Below are positions 49,701 through 58,624 of a DNA stretch of 64,000 nucleotides, piece by piece (position 1 is the stretch's first letter; each line of letters starts with the position of its first letter). Made by a program: the position numbers and the translations under genes. The stretch is from Ligula intestinalis (lineage: Eukaryota > Platyhelminthes > Cestoda > Diphyllobothriidea > Diphyllobothriidae): positions 47,915,422 through 47,979,421 of the forward strand of contig JAYGXS010000003.1 of assembly GCA_036362985.1 (NCBI GenBank). The letters are read 5' to 3'. Under the pieces are notes generated by a model that saw nothing but the letters and a program-made list of their open reading frames with translations, ran no database searches and was not told where the DNA came from.

Positions 49701-51907
49701 GCTTTGAAGAAGCGAAAGACAAAATGCGGTAATTTTATGGCCGGTTTGATGGCTACTTGTCGCCTTCGCTATTGAGTCTGGTAAGGTTTACTTGTGAGGC
49801 TGTCTAATGGCAAACGTTCGCCCACCCAAGTTTCTTACGGAGATTGTGGCTAAAGGTTTGATGCTTGATTAAGGCGTAGTTAGTACGTGATAAGTGCGCA
49901 GTACGAAATAAATTAAAGCCGCTTGTAGTTGTTTTGCTGAACTATAAATAGCAAGCAGAAAGAACAAAAGTCGACCGGGAGTAACTTTTATTGGTCAACA
50001 AGGGATGTCTACGGACCAATAACAATAGTAGAACAACTCCTATTGGTTAACATAATCAAGGAATTGGTTGAGTAGGCGGGAATGCAACCTACTTAACGCG
50101 TAGAAGTAGATTTTTTACTAGTAATCACAGACATAAGCGGCCTCATAAGAAAGCGCCACTCTAACTATTGATGAAAATAGTATAAACGTCTTAAGGAAAG
50201 GCTTCAGAAAGTAAGCTCAAATAGTCATATTTTGTACAGCACCTCAAATGTAATTTTTTTCTGCAGAATGACATGACACTTTAGGCATAATTAAGTCTAA
50301 CAACACGAATATAACTCTGTCCTGTTTTCTTCACATCCAAATCCAGCCACTTTACGCAGGGAATACGGCGACCATTCGCATTGAACTACAATCCTTACAC
50401 AGAATGCGTTGAAGTGATCGACAACCTTGCAAAAGTAGCAGACGTTTTAAACGAAGTGAAGGCAGGCATGTCGGTTGTGGATGATGCACTGTGTCAGGTA
50501 TGACGGAGTATTTTTGTAATTCAATGTTTATTAAAATTATAAATTGATAAAGCTGACCTGTATGGCCACCTAAACGGGAATAGGAACGTCCCACCAACTT
50601 AAAATAGGTTGTCTTGCGATAAATTTCAGAAAATTTAAATACTCCCGGGTTTTAATCCTAACAAAAGACTAAATTTTAACCTTGATCTTTACTCAAGCCC
50701 CACCCTAAAACCCAAACGGTAACCTTTAACATAATCCTGGCTCTGTTGTAACCTTGTGTGTGCCTGCATCAACACTGGTTATATCCCCCAGTTGCGTGTT
50801 AGGAAGAGAAGGCAGACAGAATAGCAGATAATAGCCTACTGTCATTGTTTCTGCTTGTAAATCAGCTCTGTCTTCTGTGTGTCCAACAGCAGCGTGTGTT
50901 CTGTCGTCGGTCTCGTCTCGGTAGCAGCCCCTCGTCTAGGGCAACAGAGTCCCGTGTCTCCAGCAGCAGTGGCCCGCCTCGTGTTGGTAGCAGCATATCT
51001 AAGGACCAACGGCCTTCGTTCCCTATTGACCCCTCCACTAGTGGCCCAGGCGAGCAGCCATCGTGTGGTTTCCTCAGCGTGACACGTCACGCCGCTGTGG
51101 CGCAAACACGTGCATGCGTCCTTTCGTGGCCTCTCGTCACGCGTGACCTCACGGGTGGCAGACCCCGGCCGGCGGCTGTCCTTGCGTCCTCACGTGTCGG
51201 CCCTTTAAGGTCGCGCTTTGTTGCCCGTTCTGAATGTACCCTCTGGCCTGTGGGTTCCTTTTGTTCTCTTCCCTCCAGAGTGATGACTTGCTTGCTGGGC
51301 CGTCCTACTAGGCTCTAACCGCAACTCTAACCTAAATTTAACCCTCGCCATAATGTTAAACCTAATTCGTCACACAGCTGTGTGTACTGTGGACGGCTTC
51401 TGTTATCGTGTCCCGTGTACGCGGCTATACAAGTTATCCTTACCGATATATTGTTACAACGTATCACATTTTAAAGATTCGTGGTCAGTATTCTTAAAGA
51501 AAGTGCACAAAAATGCGATTTACGAAGGTAAGAAATGTTTACTATCACTGCACACTCCCACCTATTGAGACCAACTTTACACCGCTATTAGATAACCTGC
51601 AGATTCTTCTGTCCAAAATCTGGCTGATAAATTGCATTTGGATGCTGGCCGTTCGTTATGCTTGCACATCACGATCAGGGCAGCTGTAAAGGGTAAGTTA
51701 CTTATGGGACCCCTCTTGAGGCCAATTCCCGATTACTTCTCAGTAAGTGGTCCTAATTTTGATCTTCGTTCATCACTCCTTTTCTTTTAGTTTGTGGAAA
51801 GTCGCAAAGACTTGCAGATAAAAAATTGGAAGATGTCAGAACCTCGACCAGGCAAGCACCCTTCAACTGCGACCAGCCAATCGTGCGTATCACGCATGAA
51901 CCCCTAA
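34784..51907 (+). CDS. TPH: Tryptophan 5-hydroxylase (biopterin-dependent aromatic amino acid hydroxylase)
   Basis: Exons: 34784-34840 (tentative), 35439-35540, 36797-36986, 37424-37524, 39360-39427, 40045-40095, 42092-42237, 44664-44799, 47013-47139, 48757-48852, 49595-49728, 50347-50497 and 51791-51907. All join in phase, giving about 491 codons, close to the family length. An N-terminal ACT regulatory domain ([16 protein letters not shown], then SHLETR) is followed by the catalytic core ([48 protein letters not shown]). Iron ligands are His288 and His293 in VHELMGH and Glu333 in [10 protein letters not shown], with the same 5- and 40-residue spacing as human TPH1. [18 protein letters not shown] and PLLADPSF favour TPH over phenylalanine or tyrosine hydroxylase. 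It makes 5-hydroxytryptophan, the committed step to serotonin. The usual Cys before the first ligand is Val. The start could instead be the ATG at 35439. Introns are loaded with retroelement debris. Confidence 0.92.
37740..38010 (+). repeat. Unnamed repeat family copy in TPH intron 4
   Basis: It matches 24690-24915: GATGACGGTTGCTTTTACAT, GAGTTTGAGTGG, TTGCATTGCCCGA, TGTTTCCTG, and CCTTGCTGCGTTGGC near TTCAAGTGGTCC. It is only about 215 bp downstream of TPH exon 4. Confidence 0.65.
39248..39340 (+). mobile_element. Short Penelope-like terminal fragment beside TPH exon 5
   Basis: The segment TCTGATGATGAATCCGCAAC, GTCGAAACTTCAGGCGATTA, then ttgccccagcaatcaag, has the layout of a Penelope-like terminal repeat in plus orientation. 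It ends about 20 bp before the acceptor of TPH exon 5 (39357-39359), so the element lies right against the splice site. Confidence 0.5.
42801..43220 (-). mobile_element. Solo Penelope-like terminal repeat in TPH intron 7
   Basis: This segment matches 13800-14240 over its whole length by eye. It contains the line CACTGGAACAAGAGTTTTAT, then CTGACGTTTCAGATTCCGTC, which is the 'acgtttc' junction commonly seen at Penelope-like ends. No coding domain is attached here. Confidence 0.6.
43985..44420 (+). repeat. Dispersed CTAACC-tailed repeat, copy 2 (TPH intron 7)
   Basis: GGCACGGAAATAAGAACGCC is followed by GTCTTGCGCAAAATTTC, then the irregular CTAACCCCTAACCTTAATC run, and after an insertion CACCTGTATTGCGG. 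The inserted part contains the hairpin at 44236-44324. Confidence 0.55.
44236..44324. repeat. Near-perfect 29-bp inverted repeat (hairpin)
   Basis: 44236-44264 and 44296-44324 are inverted copies with 27 of 29 matches, including a perfect 20-bp core TGCTCACCGGAATAAATTTG, around a 31-bp loop. It lies inside TPH intron 7. Confidence 0.8.
45660..45696 (+). repeat. Short GAA microsatellite
   Basis: About twelve GAA/GAC-type triplets in TPH intron 8, about 1 kb upstream of the large GAA tract. Confidence 0.85.
45835..46562 (-). mobile_element. Non-LTR retrotransposon 3' end in TPH intron 8
   Basis: The minus strand encodes the region after the RT catalytic box: [51 protein letters not shown] and [15 protein letters not shown], then after a frameshift near 46150 [14 protein letters not shown] and [12 protein letters not shown]. 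This is the standard post-RT segment of Jockey/CR1-like ORF2 proteins. It differs in sequence from the 3-7 kb elements, so it is another family. The frames are largely open, suggesting a fairly young copy. Confidence 0.75.
46690..46862. repeat. GAA/GAG microsatellite with 10-N assembly gap
   Basis: A purine-only tract of GAG then GAA triplets is interrupted by N at 46806-46815. The array, in TPH intron 8, is collapsed, so its true length is unknown. The long frames over it are artefacts. Confidence 0.95.
47540..48500. repeat. Composite foldback/direct repeat carrying the tRNA-like head
   Basis: Inverted arms 47763-47880 and 48000-48116 match along about 115 bp (for example GAGCGGTAAAGTTGGGC and its complement). 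Direct repeats occur too: 47882-47935 with 48188-48240 (TTTTTTCACA..TCAACTCAAATT), and 47565-47765 with 48235-48430 (GGAATGTCC[C/T]GATGAACTTT). The layout is body, inverted arm, linker, spacer, arm plus tRNA-like head, linker, body. It lies in TPH intron 9. Confidence 0.7.
48102..48183 (+). tRNA. tRNA-like sequence (probably a SINE head or tRNA pseudogene)
   Basis: A D-arm (GCTC/GAGC) with A-box TAGCTCAGTGGTTAGAG, a T-arm GCGGG-TTCAAAT-CCCGC with B-box GGTTCAAATCC, and partly paired ends (GGCATTT with GAACGCC, one mismatch) give a tRNA-like outline. The anticodon arm is imperfect (GGCTT/AGGCC around CCGGTAA, with no U at position 33). It sits inside a repeated foldback structure, and its first 15 bases recur inverted at 47763-47777. 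I take it as a tRNA-derived pol III promoter and not a working tRNA. Confidence 0.55.
50575..50760 (+). repeat. Dispersed CTAACC-tailed repeat, copy 3 (TPH intron 12)
   Basis: GGGAATAGGAACGTCCCACC, then GTTGTCTTGCGATAAATTTC, then a degenerate CCTAAC/ TTTAACCTTG run. A further short CTCTAACC stretch at 51311-51360 may be its tail. Confidence 0.5.
50890..51318 (+). other. GC-rich open frame in the last TPH intron (possible alternative terminal exon)
   Basis: After an acceptor-like tgtgtccaacag, the frame is open for 142 codons in the same phase as TPH exon 12, starting [16 protein letters not shown]. It is Ser/Arg/Pro-rich and in markedly GC-rich DNA unlike its surroundings. The exon at 51791 has a far better polypyrimidine tract, so I prefer that one; this may be repeat sequence. 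Confidence 0.25.
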
Positions 51908-53070
51908 CAAGCACAAGGCAACTGCATCGAAATCCAGCAAGATCCTGCTTAATTGCTTTTCTGTGGAACATGTTAACCAACTTTTGTTTTAAATTCTCAG
52001 TTACTTCTGTGTTCTTACTTGTGTCTAGCAAATAGAAGCATGTTTCGTCGTCTGTCTGGGCCCAATTTTCGTGCATGAGGAAACGCCAGAAAGGCGGCGT
52101 TAACCTGCTCAGTTCATTGCCAAATGGAATTATTTTAGCCGTAACATATTCCGCCAGCGAACTAGACCATAGGAGACATCAGTAACTTGTTTCTTCCACT
52201 CAACTATACTTGGCAAATGCTGAGTCAGAATGTTGGCTTTGAATATTATTAAATGCCTTGAGCCCGGAAAGGGGTGCTTTTCCACAGATCCAAAACTTTT
52301 AGTCAGTAAACCGTTAGGGTTTGTACAAAAAATGCCTTTATCGATGAACCGGTGAAGTCGAATCAATGATCATTTCAGATCATTATTAATTAACCAACGA
52401 AAATGAACACAGAACAGATAGAAATTCACAAAAAAACTTTCTGAATGTAGTATGCCTGTTGGTAAATGGAAGCACTCGCTTACTCGGTAGCACAAACCTC
52501 CCCAGCTTAAGACATTAAATACGCACTTCAGTAAACTAACACGATACTACTCCGATAACAAAAGTAAGTCGGAAGTTGACGATTTGCCAATACGTCTGAA
52601 ACATGAATCAGTATACGCTGATATACATTCTGACAGAATAGTCAACTAAAATGAATGATTAAAGCTTCTTGCCTTCAAATTTACCCGCAAGTTTTTTCGT
52701 AAACGGCATCATGCTAGATTTTCTTGGACAAATTTTTGACGTCTGTTTAAAACACAAATGAGCAAAGTAATTTTCTCAGCACAACGTATATTTTCAGTTG
52801 TCATTGTTGTTATCGATTTATTTGACAAGCAAAGAACGTCCTGAGCAGAGATCTACGCTGCAGCTATTTGGGTACTCTTTGTTCATCGATGCAGTTGCAT
52901 AGCCGTCAGAGAACACACTGTCCAGCATAATACGCTGAGGATAAACTGTCGGCGAATGTCACGCACTGAGGTAATGTGGACAACACAATTGAGGTCAGAA
53001 CCATCAGGCACCAAACGCATAGGTAAGCCTAGTGAGCATATATACTTCGCACCCTTTCTGACAGGAAGTT
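51908..53070. other. Intergenic DNA downstream of TPH
   Basis: AT-rich and without conserved coding sequence. No clear AATAAA signal was found shortly after the TPH stop. Confidence 0.5.
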
Positions 53071-53075
53071 CTTAC

Positions 53076-53181
53076 CTGTAGCTCAGGCAGCTCTTGCTCA
53101 GCATGGTAGCCACACCCTGGTAAACCTCCTTGATTGGCGAGTTGAAGTAGATACGGGTATCTGGTGGGCGTATCTCTACGC
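53076..53181 (-). CDS. Orphan exon of an unrecognised minus-strand gene
   Basis: The 106-bp segment is bounded by ctgtcag (acceptor side, 53182 upward) and AG|gtaaga (donor, 53075 downward). In the frame entering at the third base it reads VEIRPPDTRIYFNSPIKEV then YQGVATMLSKSCLSYR with no stop and a protein-like composition. A second frame is also open but looks less natural. I do not recognise the family. The PP-x-x-RIYFNSP opening recalls the first strands of MSP/ASH-type beta domains, which is only a guess. A possible first exon lies at about 53670-53786, where a tggttgcggcag-like acceptor precedes MSSLTVESTPAPRG, but its donor does not join in the right phase. It could be a pseudo-exon or part of a gene I could not complete. 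Confidence 0.35.
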
Positions 53182-53919
53182 CTGACAGTTACTTCATTTA
53201 TCGCATTCTTGACATCCCCTTCTAAATAAAACGGTTTATGGGGAGGGCCACATGCAATCCCACAGGAGACCCAAACTAACTTGAACCGTCCTCGTGTTGC
53301 AGCAACGTTGCGACCCCATAGTGGGGCTATGCAACTGTTTGGGATGAAAAGGACACCTTAATTAGGACCGGATTGTGTTTGCCTTCACATAGATAAGGTT
53401 CGGAAGTTTCCCCTCAAAAGTGCAAATGAAGCACACGGTCAGCAAGATGGAGGTGACTCGGGACCTAAAATAGGTGACTGAAAGTCTATAAAGAATAACA
53501 GCCCCCTCTATATCCCCCTACAGTCTGGTGTATCGCCACCGCTCGAACTGACAGCCTGGGATGTCCATTCGCTTTAAGACAAACTAATAGGAACCCATTC
53601 AGGAAAGATGCCAGCTCTGGTCGCCCACGAACCCGCCCAATGAGGCCCACCATGAAACTCACTTTTCTGAACAGGGGCAACTGGGGTAGGAGGTGAGCGC
53701 CGAATACACTTCCTTCTGGAGCACGCGTTTAGGAGCAGATCCGCGAGGTGCCGGAGTCGACTCCACCGTCAGGGATGACATCGTTTTTTCTGCCGCAACA
53801 CATCAACGATCGTCTTATGTTAATGAGGTCACTATTCAGTGAAATGCGCAGCAGCGAATTGGTCTTGAATAGCCACAGCTAAGGCAGAAAAGGGACTTAC
53901 AAAACTCAAGTTCTGCGGG

Positions 53920-54620
53920 CCGGTGTGGCAAGCACCCAACTCCTTGCATCATATTTACGTTGCCAGGGCACATCGCTGGGCCTCTGTGAACCCAGTGCAA
54001 TATCTACCGTCTCAAAGACACCACCACAAGCATTACCAATGCAGACACTTTAATGGTCCCATTTATAATCCCACCACTCACTTCCAACCTGTTCGAGCAC
54101 ATCTTCCAAGTGCTCGCATTGCGTCGAAGAAGTGTCATCTGGAGTGCCGGCATCCACCCGTCAGACATGTTTTGCTTGCTTACTCTGCCCCAGAACATTC
54201 GAACACCACAGAGCTCCTTTCGACCGCACACGTTTGGATGACACCGAAATCCACCACAGTAACCACAACCAATCTGTCTTCCACGTCACCAAACGCCTCC
54301 CTCCCCAACACCACCAACAGCTTCGCAACCGAAACCTTCGCCTGTAAATCCAGAAGGTGCCTTAATCAGCCAAAGCAGACGGCACAGTCGTCCACGCTCG
54401 GCCCCAGCCCACACAATGTTTCGTCTGTCGCACACAAAAAACAGGAAGCATCAGTGTCCCTCGGACTGGCGACTGTTGCCTGACTTTTTCGCTCTCGGCG
54501 TAGCTAGCATATTTCGCTGAGCAGGTCAAGTAAGGAGGTGTTGACATTTGCGTGGACAAGCTAGCTGACAGCCAAAGAGTCTGCCTACGCGCGACACATA
54601 GGTGCCAGTTCATAACTCTG
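53920..54620. repeat. C/A-rich segment with zinc-finger-like fragment, probably retroelement debris
   Basis: Plus-strand frames are long because the DNA is rich in C and A (Thr, Pro, Ser, His codons). One frame at about 54132-54240 reads SGVPASTRQTCFACLLCPRTF, resembling the C2H2 zinc-finger ends of RTE-like elements I associate with tapeworm genomes, but only the Cys pair is present and no His pair follows. Not a credible gene. Confidence 0.3.
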
Positions 54621-54624
54621 TGAC

Positions 54625-55415
54625 TCAGAATTCAGGGAAGGAGCCCTTTAATTTTACATCATCAAGGCTGCATTAGGCAGCATTATAGTTTGGTTCTGGC
54701 TCCAGAGGAAATCCTTTCAAAATACCAATTCTAGCACTTAGTTATAATTTAAGAGCACGCCTGTTTTTGAGGAATATGAGCTCTGGATCCGAGCACGCCC
54801 TTTTCCCTTATCGAGACCGATCATCCGTACAAATCAAACCGATATACTCCCCGTCTGAAGTGACGCAAAGACGATATCGAACGTATACCATTCACGCTTC
54901 CGGTAAACTATGATCAGGGCTTCCTAGACTTTCTGGTCTTCTCAATCTCAACGAACAAAAACTTCTGTTTGAGGAGCCTTGAATAGGTTAGATTGCCTTC
55001 GTTTATCCTGTCTCTACAGCGGTTCATTAACAACTGGCAGATAATGGGTCGGCTCGAGTCACTCTAGTTGAATCGGTTTTCACGCAGGAAGACCCGAACG
55101 CAAGTCATATATATGTAAATGCACCGCGATCAACTAATGACCACATTTATCTCCTGCTGAACGAGTATGGGACGTCAACTAGGCATCTATTGCGCAGAAT
55201 GGTCGAAAAAAGCGATTTACCCAATCCAAAGTCACGGCTACTGGATATGGCAGGCAAGTTCTAAGCTGGGGCAGGATGCATCAGCTGGTTCGAAGACAGG
55301 CTGAGGACAGGTGCTGAGGAGCGAGCATCTAGAGAGCCAGTGGAGAACAATGGCTGAGGATAAAGCATCGAAGAACGAAAAAATATCAGTTCCATCCACA
55401 AGTGCACCCCAAGAA
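54625..55415. other. No gene recognised
   Basis: No conserved motif on either strand; mixed composition between two repeat-like blocks. Confidence 0.5.
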
Positions 55416-55419
55416 TTAT

Positions 55420-55920
55420 TTCATTTCCAAAAAATACAAGCAATAAAACGGTCAGAACAATGAGCCTGACATCCACATATTGTGCCCCTTTGAACTAGCC
55501 ACGCGGTAGAAGCGCCGGGCCAACATGGGGCTAGATCAAAACACGGTCGGCGCTTGCCGAATTGTGCTTCCATGAAAAATGAGGAAAATGGGGGTGGTAG
55601 CACGCGTGGGTGCAGGCTTGCCTTGCGCCAGCCAGCCGTGCCTGCTTCGTGTCCGATCATGGCACAACAGGCTGGATCATCTGCGTTATATCCCACCTCC
55701 GGTTTTCTTGGCTCCAACTTCACACCGGACAGATCGGTGTGGTAGATGCCACGCAAGTCTACTATCTCTGAAAACTAATCCACGCGCAAGCTACCGTCCC
55801 TGCACCCCTCTTCTGTAGAACCAACGGTGAACCCTGTTGGATGCGACGAGGCAACTGTCGCCACTATGCCTGCCGTCTGCAATGCACGGGTTACGCTGCT
55901 GCGTTAGCTGTGACCGAGAG
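55420..55920. repeat. Probable dispersed repeat, no gene
   Basis: Overlapping short frames on both strands and a GC-rich, CG-containing composition. From memory it resembles a dispersed repeat of diphyllobothriid genomes; no coding or transposon motif was found. Confidence 0.3.
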
Positions 55921-56395
55921 TAACATAAGCGAATGCTATAAAATAGACTGCAGTCCTCGGCCATATCAGCCTCTGCTATCGGATGCCTACTGACAGATGC
56001 TGAATGATGGAAAAATAGAGCGAGAACGAACTAGGAGTAATTGCCCTTCAACTTTTAGTTCTTCTGGTCCTTGGGTTCTTTGCTAATTTGAAGCACATTA
56101 TCATCAACAGTGTGGTTGCCTTTAACAGAGAATGTCCTTCATTTCATTTATCCCTCCGATTCCCCATCACTCCCAGTTACTCCATGAATCCGTATGTGAA
56201 CATCGTAGAATTAGCCTCGTAAAGTTAATTAATTCACCCCCCAGCTCAGGATGGCCGCAACACCGACATAATTGTCGTTCATTGTAGGCGAATAACAAGG
56301 AATACAAGGACACTTTATCAAAATAAAAATAACTTTGGGGAACGACGATTATACAGAGTGAACAGGCATCTGAGGCAGGAGCACGCAACTCCTGC

Positions 56396-57387
56396 TTACT
56401 GACGAAACTTCCACTCTTGTCGACAAAGCGGACAGAGCTGACCCGACTGACGGGTGTTGAGCCAATTAATAATGCAGTGCATGTGGAAACAGTGGGAGCA
56501 CTGGCCCCAGACCAGGGGGCAGTCATCGCCGGGTAGTTTGCACTCCGCACAGCAGGTCTCGAAGGTGTTGCGACAGATGCCGCAGGTGTTGTCGTTGGTG
56601 CACCAGCGCCATGTTCCCACACCAAACCAGTTGTTTATCTGCGAGGGGGAGAGATTGGGTTTTAAGTCGAGTGTTTGGCGTTCGCCCGGGCATGTAAATT
56701 TACAGGTAAATGAGCTGGGCGGAAACCGCGAGTGAACGGATTCGGCCAAGAAATAGTAGGAGTACATGAGGTCTACCATTAGTGGAAACATATTATGTCC
56801 AGGAAGCGTTTGCCAAAGTTATGTGAAGAAAAAATCAGTCGGGATGAATTTGAGCTAAATCTATGCCTGGTATTCCCTAGAACATGAATAATATGAATCT
56901 ATGCATTTGCACCCCCGGTGTTGGTGGTGTTGGTGGTGGTGGTGGTGGTGGTGGTGGTGGTGGTGGTGGTGGTGGTGGTGGTGGTGGTGGTGGTGGTGGT
57001 GGTGGTGGNNNNNNNNNNGGTGGTGGTGGTGGTGGTGGTGGTGGTGGTGGTGGTGGTGGTGGTGGCGGCGGCGGCGGCGGCGGCGATTGGCGACAACATC
57101 ATCGCAAAGGAAGGCATGCAAGTCCACTGACCAATCAACGACGACTGCCCTGAGATCCCATAAGAGACCTCGGTCAAAGTTGAAGAATGGAGCGGAACAG
57201 GCCAGAACTGCTTTCAAAAGCGTAGCCATCCAGCCTTTTCATAACTAATTGGATTTTTTAATGGGGAAGAAATATCCCGTATGAAGTGCTAAAAGTTGCA
57301 AAATGAAGTTAAAATTACCTTCATTTTTAATGGCTTTTCCTCCGCCTCTTCGCTAGCACAATGAACCGGGTCATCTTGTACAGCGGC
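56396..57387 (-). CDS. ANAPC11: Anaphase-promoting complex subunit 11 (RING-H2 E3 ligase)
   Basis: The main exon, 56396-56638, encodes almost the whole protein and starts after a good acceptor (ctcccccTCGCAG on the minus strand). It shows GVGTWRW, CGICRNTF, CKLPGDDCPLVWGQCSHC, FHMHCIINWL and CPLCRQEWKF, which match ANAPC11 nearly residue for residue, including the extra zinc ligands of its RING-H2. ANAPC11 is the catalytic RING subunit that works with ANAPC2 in the APC/C to ubiquitinate cyclins and securin. An upstream exon at 57319-57387 ends ATGAAG|gtaatt, which gives the family start Met-Lys and a protein of about 82 residues (84 in human). That exon stays open in frame up to an acceptor (aactttcag) at 57388, so it may be a 5'UTR after a spliced-leader site, or an N-terminal extension. 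The intron holds a (GGT)n tract with a gap. Confidence 0.93.
56923..57087. repeat. GGT microsatellite with 10-N assembly gap
   Basis: GGT triplets pass into GGC triplets, interrupted by N at 57009-57018, within the ANAPC11 intron. The poly-Gly, poly-Val, poly-Trp, poly-His and poly-Thr frames over it are artefacts. Confidence 0.95.
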
Positions 57388-57939
57388 CTGAAAGTTAAAA
57401 AAGTGCTAAAACAGTCAAACGGAAAAAATGAGCGGGCCCTCTAATGAGAACGTCACAACCTGATGATCAGGCTTTCATTAAAACGAAAGATTCAAAGTTG
57501 TATTTACCTATAAACATACTCTTGAAGTGAAGTACGCGTAAACATTCTCGTAACGAGGCCACATGAAAATAAACAGCTTTTTTTCCAACAGGCGCCGGTT
57601 AAAGCCATGGGTTCGGTTATACAGTATACTGCATTTCTGACTTTGTCGAGGAAAATGCCCCTTAAAATCAACGCTAAATTCTGTCCGGTCGGATAATGGA
57701 ACTAGTTTTATATTGACTGAGGAAAAACACGGAACCAGGCGCCCCAAAGTTTTCTGTTTTTTTGCCTTTCACTCCATAATTCAACAAGGAACAATGTGAA
57801 AAGGATTAGACGACATGCTAAACGCATTTAATATCGACGACAGTTCCCTAAGACATGGTTTAGCTGAAAGTGAGCAGGATCAACCTCTTCTTGGCCCAGC
57901 TTCATAAAATATACAGAGAATGGACAATGATAACTACGA

Positions 57940-58620
57940 CAGTCCGACCGTCACGAATACCAGGTCTACCGTGAGCCCCACAGCATGCCGGGCGCAGGGA
58001 CAGTGACTTGCTCGTGTAGTAGTCTACAGTGATAGTTGAATGGCACAGCATCTACCGCACTCTCCCCCCCCCCCCCATCATCCACTCGCCGTCACGACCA
58101 GCTCAAGAAGATCAGAAGCAGAGTCAGGCCCACTTACTGCCGGCTAGATAGTCCATCTACGCGTACCACGCACGACCCGATCCGCACAAAACAAGGGAAC
58201 GACTCCAAGGGAGTGCGATAGAGGCCACATTCAGGAGCCACTGTGGTCTGACCATCGGTCCCGTAAGATGGCAATTTTTGCGTCCATAACTTTTATTGCA
58301 TGGTGATAGTTTTGACGCGGGTCAAATTTGTTTTTGGCATGGAATATGCGCTGACTGCCGTGGAGATGAAGTCGATCTCATTCTTTCTTTCCTCTCCCAG
58401 GCATCCGAGATGATCCGCCAGCCGATGCGGTAATTGGACACAGGTGGATGGCGTGGTGAGAGGCTGCGCCTAGACATGCCATCACAACCCCAATGTGTGC
58501 CATGCAGTATGGGTCCGCAGCCCGAATAAAATGCGTCATGTCCTAATCTGGCACTCGCGTCGGTCCAGTGCATCTTCCGTGTGGCCCATTGCAGGACCAA
58601 ACACAGGATGGAAAGTACAA
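57940..58620. repeat. Probable dispersed repeat with C tract, no gene
   Basis: It includes a run of about 14 C near 58064-58077 and GC-rich blocks on both sides. The composition departs from the AT-rich flanks. I believe it is a multicopy sequence of this group of worms, but I cannot confirm that without a search. Confidence 0.3.
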
Positions 58621-58624
58621 GACA

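Noticed and set aside
54132..54347. C2H2 zinc-finger gene
   Set aside because: Only a Cys-x2-Cys pair is present, no His pair follows, and the surrounding frame is driven by composition.
56861..57248. Poly-His, poly-Gly, poly-Trp, poly-Val and poly-Thr frames
   Set aside because: They are all translations of one GGT/ACC microsatellite with N inside.
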